Of a stretch of DNA of 64,000 bases, positions 34,708-44,526 are shown one piece after another (the first letter of the stretch is position 1; each line of letters starts with the position of its first letter). The notes under the pieces are model-generated. The model worked only from the letters and a program-made list of their open reading frames with translations, ran no database searches and was not told where the DNA came from. The stretch spans positions 62,001 to 126,000 of the forward strand of contig NZ_JAHPRO010000001.1 in NCBI RefSeq assembly GCF_025562455.1, read 5' to 3'. The position numbers and the translations under genes were made by a program. This DNA comes from Acinetobacter sp. WU_MDCI_Axc73. Its GTDB lineage: Bacteria; Pseudomonadota; Gammaproteobacteria; Pseudomonadales; Moraxellaceae.

Positions 34708-37248
34708 CTAGAAAGTACGGCCGATTTCAAACTGAATTTCCTTAGTTTCATCACCATCTTTATCATTTAATGGGAATGCATAACTTAACGACAGAGGACC
34801 AATCATGGTAATCCACGTAAAGCCGACACCCACACTATAACGAAGATTGCTTAAATCTAGATTATAGTTATCTTTACAATATTGTTTCGCGTCTATAGGC
34901 GTTGTAGAACCATTCAAATAAAGGTTTCCAGAAGCAGTTTTACATTGCGTATCAAAAACCTGACCACCCTCTGCAAATATTACAGGTCGTACCTGACGTG
35001 CCCAATCTCCCTTAAATGGAATAGGCAAGGCAAGTTCAGCACCAAACTGTACTAAAGCATTCCCGCCGACTTCTTCTGGATCCCAATCACGTGTTTTAGT
35101 TTCATTATAGGTCACACCTGGGTATTTAGGCCCCAATGTATTGACATCATAACCACGTACCGAACCGTAACCACCTGCAAAGAAGTTTTTATAAAATGGC
35201 AAATCATTACCATAACCTAATTTACCATAGCCCCGAAGTACAAAATCATGACCTAATGGGAAATAAGCCTGAGTGTCAAAAGTGGCTTTTTGATAATCAA
35301 CGTCGCCCCCTGGTAAACCAACTTCAAGATTTATACGATGATACATACCCGATGTCGGGAAGATTGGACGGTTAAGTGTATTATAAGACCAACCTAAATT
35401 TAAGTTATAGGTAAAGAATTCACCTTCAAATGCATTATCATAAGTAAGCATCTGTCCAGTTGAACCACTCACATTTGGATCAATCTTACAGTCATAACCT
35501 TGAGTAGGATCATTTTCATCTTTAAGTGAATAAATACCATCACAGTAGGAACCCTGACCCGTTACTTTACCACCATTTTTTAGTAAGTAATCTCGAACAT
35601 AGGTTGATACATAAGGCCCTGTGGTCACTTTGGTATTATCCACACCAATTGATGCACTCACATTCTGGTTTTCATCAATTGGATAACCAAAACTTAAACT
35701 ACCACCGATACTATCTGTCACATAGTTACTAACGTTATAGTCACTATTGAGCTTTGTTTTACGGTAGTAGACGTTATAACCTCGACTGACACCATCAATG
35801 GTGAAATATGGATCAGTCACACTTAGGTTATAATAATCCTGTGTTTCAGAGCGTGATAAATCAATTGCAACACGGTTACCTGTACCCAAGAAGTTCGTCT
35901 GACTTAAACCTGCCTGAAATGTCACACCGCCACTTTGAGAATAACCCACTGCAAGAGTTGTCGTTCCAGAATGCTGCTCCTCAACATTGACATTCAAATC
36001 GACTTGATCAGGTGAATTGGGTACACGAACAGGTTTGACATCAACTGTTTTAAAGAAACCTGTACGTTCCAAACGCACTTTTGAAAGATCAATTTTTTCA
36101 TTACTTGCAAGCGCGCCTTCCATTTGGCGCATTTCACGACGTAAAACTTCATCAGCAGTTTTACTATTTCCAGCGAAGTTAATACGGCGCACAGTAACTT
36201 GTTGACCCGGATTAATATAATAATTCATATCAACTGTACGGGTTTCGTTGTTAATTTGCGGAACTACGTTTACATCAGCAAAGTAATAACCAGCATTTCC
36301 ATATTTACGCAACAGTAACTGCTTAACCGCATTGACTTTTTCTTGCGAATAGGTTTCACCATCTTTATAAATTTTTAACGCATTTAATTCTTCTGGCTTA
36401 TAAAGCGCATCACCTAAAAATTTAGTTTCACCAAACTTGAACTGCTGCCCTTCATCCACAGAAACTTCAATGAAGATATGTTTTTTATCTTCACTGATAT
36501 TCAACAGTGAGTTATTGATATTGAAGTTGATGTAACCTTTATTCAAATACAATGCACGTAGTGCTTCAAGGCTTGCCGCCATTTTCTCGCGGGCATAGCG
36601 ATCATTACGAGTAACTATAGGAGCCCAGCCAGATTCTTTTACAGCAAAAGCCTGTTTAATATCATCATCACTAAATACAGTGTTACCAATGATATTAATA
36701 TCAAAAACCTTTGCAGGCTTACCTTCATAAAACTCAATCGTTAAATCTACACGGTTATTAGGACGAGCTGTCGTCGTGACCTTAATATCCGCATCATAAC
36801 GACCTTGCTGTGTATATTGTTGCTCAAGTTCTGTTTCAAGCGTCTGCAAAGAAGATTTCTTAAGAACCTCTCCCTCAGCAATACCCATTTTCTTTAAGCC
36901 ATCTTGCAGGGCTTCTTTAGGTATAAGCTTATTACCTTTAAATTCAATTTTTGAAATAACAGGACGTTCTACAACCTTAAAAACCAAAATATCATTTTGT
37001 TTATAAGTTTGAATATCATCAAAAAGACCAGTCGCATAAAGCGTACGAATGGCATCAGCAATGGTTGGATCGTCGATACGGTCGCCACTTTTTATCGGCA
37101 ACATGGTATAAACATTTGCAGGAGTGAGGCGAACTAATCCTTCGACTTTGATATCTCGTGCAATGAAGTCATTCGCTGCATATGCTTGTTGTACTGCCGC
37201 CATAGCACTAACAAGTGCCAAAGGCATTAATAAATGTGTGTGCCGCAT
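34708..37248 (-). CDS. bamA: Outer-membrane protein assembly factor BamA
   Basis: BamA is the essential core of the BAM machine, inserting beta barrels into the outer membrane. The 846-residue protein has a signal peptide (MRHTHLLMPLALVSAMAAV...YAA), five POTRA domains in about 27-440 (each with LTPANVYTMLPI-, VFDINIIGNTVFSDDD- and VTVRRINFAGNSKTADEVL-type motifs), and a C-terminal 16-strand barrel. The barrel shows GSVRGYDVNTLGP (VRGF/Y motif of the conserved loop L6) and ends in aromatic IQFEIGRTF. It lies in the usual order after rseP and before skp. Confidence 0.97.
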   Translation of the reverse strand: MRHTHLLMPLALVSAMAAVQQAYAANDFIARDIKVEGLVRLTPANVYTMLPIKSGDRIDDPTIADAIRTLYATGLFDDIQTYKQNDILVFKVVERPVISKIEFKGNKLIPKEALQDGLKKMGIAEGEVLKKSSLQTLETELEQQYTQQGRYDADIKVTTTARPNNRVDLTIEFYEGKPAKVFDINIIGNTVFSDDDIKQAFAVKESGWAPIVTRNDRYAREKMAASLEALRALYLNKGYINFNINNSLLNISEDKKHIFIEVSVDEGQQFKFGETKFLGDALYKPEELNALKIYKDGETYSQEKVNAVKQLLLRKYGNAGYYFADVNVVPQINNETRTVDMNYYINPGQQVTVRRINFAGNSKTADEVLRREMRQMEGALASNEKIDLSKVRLERTGFFKTVDVKPVRVPNSPDQVDLNVNVEEQHSGTTTLAVGYSQSGGVTFQAGLSQTNFLGTGNRVAIDLSRSETQDYYNLSVTDPYFTIDGVSRGYNVYYRKTKLNSDYNVSNYVTDSIGGSLSFGYPIDENQNVSASIGVDNTKVTTGPYVSTYVRDYLLKNGGKVTGQGSYCDGIYSLKDENDPTQGYDCKIDPNVSGSTGQMLTYDNAFEGEFFTYNLNLGWSYNTLNRPIFPTSGMYHRINLEVGLPGGDVDYQKATFDTQAYFPLGHDFVLRGYGKLGYGNDLPFYKNFFAGGYGSVRGYDVNTLGPKYPGVTYNETKTRDWDPEEVGGNALVQFGAELALPIPFKGDWARQVRPVIFAEGGQVFDTQCKTASGNLYLNGSTTPIDAKQYCKDNYNLDLSNLRYSVGVGFTWITMIGPLSLSYAFPLNDKDGDETKEIQFEIGRTF

Positions 37249-37287
37249 GCCAGATTTTTCCAGTAAGTTAATTTTTCCATCTAAACG

Positions 37288-38643
37288 TTATAAACGCATA
37301 AAATCATTAAAGAGAGCCAAGAGCATCATACTGCCGAGCAGTACCATACCAATTTTTAAGCCCATCATTTGTATTTGTTCGGAAACAGGTTTACCGCGAA
37401 TTGCTTCGATAAAATAATAAACCAAATGTCCGCCATCCAACATAGGGATCGGCAATAAATTTAAAATTCCAAGACTTACACTCATCAATGCCATAAACGA
37501 AATAAACGTTTGCCATCCCATTTCAGCGCTTTGTCCCGCAACTTTAGCAATAGTAATTGGGCCCGATAAATTTTCAAGTCCAATTAAACCTCTAAACATT
37601 TTGACAATCGAGTTCAAAATCATGCCAGAAATTTGAGTGGTTTTATCCACTGCCATCACTAAAGCTTGAGCTGGATTATATTGAATCGTTTGTTTGTATT
37701 CGTCAGGAATATTGACTTTAGCCGGATTAGTTTGAACACCAAGCATACCAGTGGTATTGCCCATATTGTCACGTTTACCTTGAGGCATAACTTGTAAATG
37801 AACCATTTGTCCATTACGAAGTACATCAATATTTAGTAGTTTTTCAGGGGATTTCTGCACCACATCAACCACATCAAACCAGTCATTCATTTTAATGCCA
37901 TTGATGGAGAGAATTTGATCCCCGACTTTCATTCCTTGACGAATGGCAGCACCATCTTCACTTAGCCGATTGATTACCGCAGGCATTTGAGGGCGATAGG
38001 GTAAAAATCCAAGACTATCTAAAGCAGACTGAGATTGATCTTTGAGAAAATTATGAATAGGAAGCGCAACACTTTTTTGAGTACCGTCACGATCTACCGT
38101 CATCAAAATTTGACCTGTTTCACCAGCTCGGTCAACCAAAGCAAAATTTAACTTTTCCCATGTGGGGGTTTGCTCTCCATCTACAGTTAACACTTTATCA
38201 CCCGCATGTAAATCGACTTGCGCAGCAGGCGTATTAGGCAAAACTTTGCCTATACGTGTATTTAACTGTTCCTGAGATGGAAGAAATAAAATCCAGAACA
38301 AAACAATAGCAAACAATAAGTTAATTAGAGGCCCTGCTGCAACAATCGCAATTCTTTTCCACGGAGATTGACGATTAAAAGCATACGGTAAATCAACTTC
38401 TGCGACATTACCTTCACGCTCATCCAGCATCTTGACATAACCACCCAGTGGCAATGCTGAAAGCTGATACTGGATCCCTGATTTTTTAGATGTCCATTTG
38501 AGTAACGTCGGACCAAAACCAATCGAATAAACCAAAACCTTGACACCCAGTTTTCGTGCCACCCAATAATGTCCAAACTCATGTATTGCAATCAGAGGCC
38601 CCAGCAACAGAATTGCCGCAACAATGATAAATAAAATATTCAT
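37288..38643 (-). CDS. rseP: Regulated intramembrane protease RseP
   Basis: RseP (site-2 zinc protease) cuts the sigma-E anti-sigma factor and remnant signal peptides inside the membrane. The 451-residue protein has the N-terminal HEFGHYW zinc motif (about residue 22), the two PDZ domains (about 120-290, with GKVLPNTPAAQVDLHAGDKVLTV and GAAIRQGMKVGDQILSI), and the C-terminal LLPIPMLDGGHLVYYF, whose Asp is the third zinc ligand. About four membrane segments fit the family. It is followed by bamA and preceded by dxr. Confidence 0.96.
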   Translation of the reverse strand: MNILFIIVAAILLLGPLIAIHEFGHYWVARKLGVKVLVYSIGFGPTLLKWTSKKSGIQYQLSALPLGGYVKMLDEREGNVAEVDLPYAFNRQSPWKRIAIVAAGPLINLLFAIVLFWILFLPSQEQLNTRIGKVLPNTPAAQVDLHAGDKVLTVDGEQTPTWEKLNFALVDRAGETGQILMTVDRDGTQKSVALPIHNFLKDQSQSALDSLGFLPYRPQMPAVINRLSEDGAAIRQGMKVGDQILSINGIKMNDWFDVVDVVQKSPEKLLNIDVLRNGQMVHLQVMPQGKRDNMGNTTGMLGVQTNPAKVNIPDEYKQTIQYNPAQALVMAVDKTTQISGMILNSIVKMFRGLIGLENLSGPITIAKVAGQSAEMGWQTFISFMALMSVSLGILNLLPIPMLDGGHLVYYFIEAIRGKPVSEQIQMMGLKIGMVLLGSMMLLALFNDFMRL

Positions 38644-38645
38644 GT

Positions 38646-39842
38646 TCAGCCTCCTGTGCTAGCCACAAACTGATGTGCGACATCACGGGCTAATCGATCT
38701 GTATCCAAAATAGTTTCTATACTCTGCGCCGAACCATTTTGCACGTGATTAAGTGTATGCTCAACCACTTCTGGAATCATCGTAAACTTTATATTCAAAT
38801 TTAAAAATGCCGCAACCGCAATTTCATTTGCAGCGTTTAAGATCGTCGGTGCTAGACCACCATCACGCATCGCTTGACGAGCCAAATTTAATGCGGGAAA
38901 TTTTTGAGTATCGGGTTGCTGAAAATTAAGATGTGAATGTGTAAACAAATCAAGTGGAGGAACATGCGTATCTAATCGCTTAGGCCATGCTAATGCATGC
39001 GCGATCGGAGTACACATATCAGGATTTCCCATTTGTGCCAAAGTTGAACCATCAATATATTGAACCATTGAATGAATAATACTTTGTGGGTGGATTACAA
39101 CTGTAACAAAATGTTCAGATATTGAAAACAAATGGCATGCTTCAATGAGCTCCAACCCTTTATTCATTAAAGTAGCGGAGTCAACAGAAATTTTTTGGCC
39201 CATAGACCAATTTGGATGCTTGCACGCTTGCTGCGGGGTCACCCCCTGTAATTGCTCAAGCGTATGATTTAAAAAGGGCCCACCAGAAGCCGTCAGTAAA
39301 ATCTGCGAAACGCCCAATTGGGGTTGACCATTACGCTCAATATTTAAATAATTCTGTGGTAAAGACTGAAAAATTGCATTGTGCTCAGAGTCGACGGGCA
39401 ACAATAGTGCGTGGTGATCTCGTGCCGCTTGCATCATAATCTCACCAGACATTACCAGCGCTTCTTTATTTGCAAGCAATACTTTTTTACCTGCTTTGAT
39501 CGCAGCCAATGTAGGTAAAAGCCCTGCTGCCCCTACAATTGCAGCCATCACCACATCTACTTCTGGGCTTTGGGCGACTGTAATAAGACCTTGTTCTCCT
39601 GACCATATCTGAATATCAGAGATAGCCAATGCAATAAATTGCGCACGTAACTCATCTACTTTGGACTCTGGTACAACCGCAATTTTTGGTTGATACTGTT
39701 TACATATTTGAGCCAATTCTTTGATACGGCTATATGCTGTTACAGCAAAAAGCGTATATTTGTCTGGATGAAGATCCAATATTTTTAATGTACTTTGACC
39801 AATTGAACCCGTTACACCAAATATACAAACAGATTGAGTCAT
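38646..39842 (-). CDS. dxr: 1-deoxy-D-xylulose-5-phosphate reductoisomerase Dxr
   Basis: Dxr makes 2-C-methyl-D-erythritol 4-phosphate, the committed step of the MEP isoprenoid route. The 398-residue protein has the NADPH-binding GVTGSIGQSTLKILDLHPD (about residues 9-27), the active loop SEHNAIFQSLPQ, the substrate region ILLTASGGPFL, and GMNKGLELIEACHLF-type metal segment (MNKGLELIEACHLFS). The product supports undecaprenyl phosphate made by uppS in the same operon. It is two bases upstream of rseP and one base downstream of cdsA. Confidence 0.96.
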   Translation of the reverse strand: MTQSVCIFGVTGSIGQSTLKILDLHPDKYTLFAVTAYSRIKELAQICKQYQPKIAVVPESKVDELRAQFIALAISDIQIWSGEQGLITVAQSPEVDVVMAAIVGAAGLLPTLAAIKAGKKVLLANKEALVMSGEIMMQAARDHHALLLPVDSEHNAIFQSLPQNYLNIERNGQPQLGVSQILLTASGGPFLNHTLEQLQGVTPQQACKHPNWSMGQKISVDSATLMNKGLELIEACHLFSISEHFVTVVIHPQSIIHSMVQYIDGSTLAQMGNPDMCTPIAHALAWPKRLDTHVPPLDLFTHSHLNFQQPDTQKFPALNLARQAMRDGGLAPTILNAANEIAVAAFLNLNIKFTMIPEVVEHTLNHVQNGSAQSIETILDTDRLARDVAHQFVASTGG

Positions 39843-40664
39843 TTATAGATCTACGCCAATAAGTTTTAATAAATACATGCTCGCGGCAAAGATAGGCGCT
39901 GCTGCAAGTAAAGAGTCGATACGATCCAACACACCACCATGACCCGGCAAAATACGCCCAGAATCCTTAATACCTGCACGACGCTTAATCATGGACTCGA
40001 ATAAATCACCCAACACTGAAGCAAAAACAGTCACTACAGACAAAATAAGAAATAGCAAATGCTGGGCAAATGTTAGGTTAAGATAATTAATCTGTACAAC
40101 AACAATAATAACAATAGAAAGCCCTATCCCACCCATCAGCCCTTCAACCGATTTGTTTGGGCTAACTGTTGGCGCCAACTTATTTTGACCAAATTTGCGC
40201 CCAACAAAATATGCACCTGTATCAGCACCCCATACCAATAAAAATAGATACATGAGCCACCAAGGCGAACTTTGCCAAACTTCAAAAATAGCTGTAACTG
40301 CAGCACCAATCAGTATTAGTCCAAGAAGATAAAGCGAAGCGTTGTACCAACCATCATATTCTGGATAAGCTTTCACCCAAAAACTACTTACCAGCCAAGT
40401 CAGTATTGATGCACACCATAAAAGGATTGCAACTTCATTATAATAAAGCGCCAAAGTGGATAGCAGAGCGACTATCAGTCCATAAGCCCATGCCTTTGGT
40501 TTAAATAATACCGTATCTCTTGGCATTAATTTAAACCATTCGTAGCCAGCCACCCCTGCGGCTACAATCATTAAGCCAAACATTGGATAGTGCGAACTGG
40601 TTGCAAACATACAAGTAAGTACTACCGCTACCAGTACCAATGCGGTAATTATCCGCTCTAACAT
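39843..40664 (-). CDS. cdsA: Phosphatidate cytidylyltransferase CdsA
   Basis: CdsA makes CDP-diacylglycerol from phosphatidic acid and CTP at the inner membrane, the branch point for all phospholipids. The 273-residue protein has about eight hydrophobic segments. Motifs: the charged ESMIKRRAGIKDSGRILPG and the following HGGVLDRIDS at the C terminus form the typical CDS signature, and WGADTGAYFVGRKFGQ lies at about 145-160. It is between uppS and dxr with gaps of three bases and one base. Confidence 0.95.
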   Translation of the reverse strand: MLERIITALVLVAVVLTCMFATSSHYPMFGLMIVAAGVAGYEWFKLMPRDTVLFKPKAWAYGLIVALLSTLALYYNEVAILLWCASILTWLVSSFWVKAYPEYDGWYNASLYLLGLILIGAAVTAIFEVWQSSPWWLMYLFLLVWGADTGAYFVGRKFGQNKLAPTVSPNKSVEGLMGGIGLSIVIIVVVQINYLNLTFAQHLLFLILSVVTVFASVLGDLFESMIKRRAGIKDSGRILPGHGGVLDRIDSLLAAAPIFAASMYLLKLIGVDL

Positions 40665-40667
40665 TTA

Positions 40668-41417
40668 TTAATTCTCAATTTTCTCTTGGTGGATTTGTTC
40701 AGAAGTTTTACCAAAACGACGTTCACGTCCTGCAAACACATCTAAAGCACGATCAAATTCTTTTACAGAAAACTCAGGCCAGAGTGTTTCAGTAAAATAC
40801 AATTCAGCATAAGCAGTCTGCCAAAGCAAAAAGTTTGACAAACGATAATCACCGCCTGTACGAATCAGTAAATCAACAGTCGGCAGATTATTCAAACTAA
40901 TCCGCTGATTAAAAAGTGTAGCATCTATTTGATCTACATCTAATATGCCTGCTTTTACGTCTTGTGCAATGTGTTTTGCTGTATTGGCAATATCCCACAT
41001 CCCACCATAACTAATTGCAATAGTCAGTGTCATGCTGTCAAAACTAGCAGTCTGCTGTTCTGCATGCAACATCAATTCACGTAAATGCGGAGATAGACGA
41101 GAACGATCACCAATAAACTGCAAAGCAATATTAAATTTTTCCATTCGAGGTAACTGTTCATGAATCGTTTCTTCCAGCAATTTCATCAATAAATCGACTT
41201 CAAATTGTGGACGATTCCAGTTTTCGCTAGAAAATGCAAATACAGTTAATGCCTGAATCCCTTTGTTACGACAATGCTCAACAATTGGATCTAGACTATT
41301 TTTCCCTTCACGATGGCCATCTCCTTTTTGCATTTGATTTTTTTTTGCAAAACGGTTGTTGCCATCCATAATGATGGCAACATGTTGCGGAAGATGAAGC
41401 TCTTCTGAAGCGGTCAT
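40668..41417 (-). CDS. uppS: Undecaprenyl diphosphate synthase UppS
   Basis: UppS builds the C55 carrier lipid for cell wall sugars from farnesyl and isopentenyl diphosphate. The 249-residue protein shows HVAIIMDGNNRFAKK (diphosphate-binding loop), AFSSENWNRP, and a C-terminal LIRTGGDYRLSNFLLWQ and ELYFTETLWPEF. The usual DGNGRWA motif is here DGNNRFA; the Asn after the metal-binding Asp-Gly is unusual but the key Asp and Arg remain. It has five-base or shorter spacing to frr (upstream) and cdsA (downstream). Confidence 0.95.
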   Translation of the reverse strand: MTASEELHLPQHVAIIMDGNNRFAKKNQMQKGDGHREGKNSLDPIVEHCRNKGIQALTVFAFSSENWNRPQFEVDLLMKLLEETIHEQLPRMEKFNIALQFIGDRSRLSPHLRELMLHAEQQTASFDSMTLTIAISYGGMWDIANTAKHIAQDVKAGILDVDQIDATLFNQRISLNNLPTVDLLIRTGGDYRLSNFLLWQTAYAELYFTETLWPEFSVKEFDRALDVFAGRERRFGKTSEQIHQEKIEN

Positions 41418-41421
41418 AAAA

Positions 41422-41976
41422 TTAGACCTTCATCAATTCAGCTTCTTTTGCTGCAAGACGTTTATCGACTTCAGCAACATATTTATCGGTGATTTTTTGG
41501 ATATCATCACCTGCACGACGCTCATCATCTTCAGAAATTTCTTTGTCTTTTAGCAGTGATTTGATATCACCCAATACATCACGACGGATATTACGGATGG
41601 CAACTTTGGCATTTTCAGCTTCCGAACGTGCCACTTTTTGCATATCACGGCGAGTTTCTTCAGTTAAAGCTGGTAAAGGCACACGAATTGCATCCGCTGT
41701 AATCGGGTTTAAACCCAAATCACTTTCACGAATTGCTTTATCAATTGCCGAAACCATTGTACGTTCAAATGGTTGGACAATGAGAGTACGTGAATCTTCA
41801 ATACCCACGTTTGCAACCTGATTCAATGGAACATCCGAACCATAATAAGAGACCATTACACCGTTTAGAATGGATGGATGAGCGCGACCAGTACGCACTT
41901 TCGCAAAACCTTGCTCTAAAGATTCAAGGGTTTTTTGCATGCGTTGTTCACTATCTTGTTTGAGATCGTTAATCAT
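41422..41976 (-). CDS. frr: Ribosome recycling factor
   Basis: RRF splits post-termination ribosomes together with EF-G. The 184-residue protein has the standard three-helix bundle plus hinge domain: [40 protein letters not shown], the hinge domain [20 protein letters not shown], then the long helix [20 protein letters not shown]. It follows pyrH by 80 bases, a common neighbour pair; the wider region is a translation/envelope operon. Confidence 0.97.
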   Translation of the reverse strand: MINDLKQDSEQRMQKTLESLEQGFAKVRTGRAHPSILNGVMVSYYGSDVPLNQVANVGIEDSRTLIVQPFERTMVSAIDKAIRESDLGLNPITADAIRVPLPALTEETRRDMQKVARSEAENAKVAIRNIRRDVLGDIKSLLKDKEISEDDERRAGDDIQKITDKYVAEVDKRLAAKEAELMKV

Positions 41977-42056
41977 GTGATCTTCCTTACTTATTCATTC
42001 AAGGTGTAAATGCTAAATTAGTCGAGTAGTATAAAGAGCTTTCTAGGTTACGTACA

Positions 42057-42785
42057 TTAATTCGTAACATGAGTTCCTTCTTTTTCACCCATTACCACGG
42101 ATAATAGTGCACCAGCTTTATTCATATCAAAAACTTGCAATGGTACATTGTGGTCACGGCACAAACAAATCGCAGTTAAATCCATCACACCCAACTTTTC
42201 ATCAAGCACTTGATCAAAAGTTAAATGATCATATTTCACCGCATCGTCATATTTGCTTGGGTCTTTGTTATATACGCCATCAACTTTAGTGGCTTTTAAA
42301 ATCAAATTGGCTTCAATTTCAATTCCACGCAAGCAAGCTGCTGTATCTGTGGTGAAAAATGGGTTACCTGTACCTGCAACGAATACACATACCTCACCCT
42401 GACTTAAATGACGAATCGCATCACGACTCGAATAAGATTCAACCACTGTCCCGATTGAGAGTGCAGACATCAAACGTGTTTTGATATTACGACGAACCAA
42501 AGCATCGCGGAGTGCCAAGCCATTCATAACCGTTGCCAGCATACCCATCTGGTCACCCGTTACACGACCCACTAGACCATCTTTTTGCAATTGGCTACCA
42601 CGGTACAAGTTTCCACCACCAACAACGATACCCACTTGCACACCCAAGCCAACCAAGTGAGCAATTGACAATGACATTTGATCAAGCACTTGTGCATCGA
42701 TTCCCATGTCTTTATTGCCCGACAATGCCTCACCAGAAAGTTTAAGTAGAATACGTGAGTAACGGGGGCTATTAGAATCCGCCAT
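42057..42785 (-). CDS. pyrH: UMP kinase PyrH
   Basis: PyrH phosphorylates UMP to UDP, for RNA and for sugar nucleotides used in cell wall and lipid A synthesis. From ATG 42785 ([10 protein letters not shown]) the protein has 242 residues. Family motifs are [41 protein letters not shown] and [24 protein letters not shown] lies seven bases before the ATG. In most genomes tsf and rpsB precede pyrH; here rimO lies 58 bases upstream on the same strand with no terminator between, so co-transcription is possible. Confidence 0.96.
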   Translation of the reverse strand: MADSNSPRYSRILLKLSGEALSGNKDMGIDAQVLDQMSLSIAHLVGLGVQVGIVVGGGNLYRGSQLQKDGLVGRVTGDQMGMLATVMNGLALRDALVRRNIKTRLMSALSIGTVVESYSSRDAIRHLSQGEVCVFVAGTGNPFFTTDTAACLRGIEIEANLILKATKVDGVYNKDPSKYDDAVKYDHLTFDQVLDEKLGVMDLTAICLCRDHNVPLQVFDMNKAGALLSVVMGEKEGTHVTN

Positions 42786-42843
42786 GGTAAGCTCCAAAAA
42801 ACAATGTGTTAAAAATAAATTTTGTTTGTTGCAACATCAATCA

Positions 42844-44187
42844 TCAAGCTGATTTGATTGTAATCAACTTTGCAAATAAATCGTATTCATCTGCATCAGT
42901 AATTTCAACTTCAAGTAAATCGCCTGACTGGATTTTTGATTTATCAATATCTTCGACAAAGACATTGCCATCAATTTCAGGCGCATCAGCATAAGAACGT
43001 GCAACGGCAACAGGATATTCATCTTCCAGACTATCGACTAAAACAGTCATGGTTTGACCAATCCTTTTTTGTAATTTAGCTGCCGAGATAGCCTGCTGAA
43101 CTTGCATAAAACGTTCATAACGCTCTTGCTTAATTTCTTCAGGCACATGATCTGGCAAGTCATTGGCTGTTGCACCTTCAACTGGCGAATAAGTAAAACA
43201 CCCTACTCGATCAAGCTGTGCTTCTTGTAACCAATCTAAAAGAATTTGAAAATCTTCTTCGGTTTCACCTGGAAAACCAACTACAAAAGTTGAGCGAATC
43301 ACCAAATCAGGACATTTTTCACGCCATGTTTTTAAGCGTTCAAGTGTATTTTCACTATGAGCTGGTCGCTTCATCAATTTTAAGACGCGCGGACTGGCAT
43401 GCTGAAAAGGAATATCTAAATAAGGAAGAATTTTACCCTGAGCCATCAAGTCGATGACCGCATCGACGTGTGGATATGGATAGACATAATGCAAACGTAC
43501 CCAGATCCCTAATTGACCGAGTGCCTCACACATATCATAAAATTTAGTTTTTACAGGCTGTCCATTCCAGAAATCAAGCTTGTATTTGGTATCAACACCA
43601 TAAGCAGAAGTATCCTGAGAAATGACTAAAACCTCTTTGACACCCGCGCGCTTAAGCGCTGCTGCTTCTTCTAGCACTGATCCTACAGGACGTGAAACTA
43701 AATCGCCACGCATACTCGGAATGATGCAGAAAGTACAGCGATGGTTGCAGCCTTCCGAAATTTTTAAGTAGGCATAATGTTTAGGTGTTAATCGAATGCC
43801 CTGTTCGGGTACCAGATCAATAAAAGGATTATGTTTCGGTGGCGCAGGCACATACTCATGTACTGCTTCCATTACATCCTGATAGGCTGCTGCACCTGTG
43901 ACTTTCAAAACATTGGGATGCATTTGACGAATTTTATCTTCATCTTTACCCAAGCAACCCGTCACAATCACACGACCATTTTCACTCATGGCTTCGCCAA
44001 TGGCATCTAATGATTCTTGTACCGCAGATTCAATAAAACCGCAGGTATTGACTACAACCAGATCAGCACCATCATAATTTGATGCCACCTGATAACCTTC
44101 AGTACGTAACTGAGTTAAAATTCGTTCAGAATCTACCAATGCCTTAGGACAACCTAAAGATACAAAACCGACTTTGGGGGACTTCAT
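42844..44187 (-). CDS. rimO: Ribosomal protein S12 methylthiotransferase RimO
   Basis: RimO adds a methylthio group to Asp of ribosomal protein S12. From ATG 44187 ([17 protein letters not shown]) the protein has 447 residues. The N-terminal UPF0004 domain carries the cysteines of [13 protein letters not shown] and [17 protein letters not shown] and CLGKDED; the radical-SAM cysteines are in [20 protein letters not shown]-terminal TRAM domain is present ([19 protein letters not shown]). GGAGCG lies seven bases upstream of the ATG; the longer open frame lacks conserved sequence. ntrBC is divergent. Confidence 0.95.
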   Translation of the reverse strand: MKSPKVGFVSLGCPKALVDSERILTQLRTEGYQVASNYDGADLVVVNTCGFIESAVQESLDAIGEAMSENGRVIVTGCLGKDEDKIRQMHPNVLKVTGAAAYQDVMEAVHEYVPAPPKHNPFIDLVPEQGIRLTPKHYAYLKISEGCNHRCTFCIIPSMRGDLVSRPVGSVLEEAAALKRAGVKEVLVISQDTSAYGVDTKYKLDFWNGQPVKTKFYDMCEALGQLGIWVRLHYVYPYPHVDAVIDLMAQGKILPYLDIPFQHASPRVLKLMKRPAHSENTLERLKTWREKCPDLVIRSTFVVGFPGETEEDFQILLDWLQEAQLDRVGCFTYSPVEGATANDLPDHVPEEIKQERYERFMQVQQAISAAKLQKRIGQTMTVLVDSLEDEYPVAVARSYADAPEIDGNVFVEDIDKSKIQSGDLLEVEITDADEYDLFAKLITIKSA

Positions 44188-44308
44188 GAATCTGCGCTCC
44201 ACTAGAATCCGCGTATTGTATGACGTTTCTCGCAATAAAAACAGGTGGAATATGCACAGTTCTTTTAATGCACCAAAATACAACCAATATTTTCATTAAA
44301 AACAACTA

Positions 44309-44327
44309 TTGCACTATTATGATTCAA
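44309..44327 (+). promoter_or_regulatory. Possible NtrC half-site
   Basis: TTGCACTATTATGATTCAA matches the left half of an NtrC enhancer (TGCACTA) but the right half is poor. It lies about 140 bases upstream of the sigma54-type start. The assignment is tentative. Confidence 0.25.
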
Positions 44328-44431
44328 TTTAAGATCCAATTTAACCTAACTTGTTTTTAAATCGATCATAATTTGCCTATTTTGCTCATTTTTAATACAA
44401 GCTTGAGAACAAGTTCTTTTATGCAAAAAGT

Positions 44432-44447
44432 TGGCGTACATTTTGCT
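44432..44447 (+). promoter_or_regulatory. Sigma54-type promoter of ntrBC
   Basis: TGGCGTACATTTTGCT has the TGGC (-24) and TTGC (-12) elements, with GG and GC exactly twelve bases apart. It lies 80 bases upstream of ntrB. This spacing is diagnostic for sigma54 (RpoN). It suggests autoregulation by NtrC in nitrogen limitation. Confidence 0.6.
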
Positions 44448-44526
44448 TAACTTATGTCCCATTACAGGGAAAACTGGATTAAATGAAAATGTCATTGCGC
44501 TATTTTAAGACAGGAAACATTTTCTA

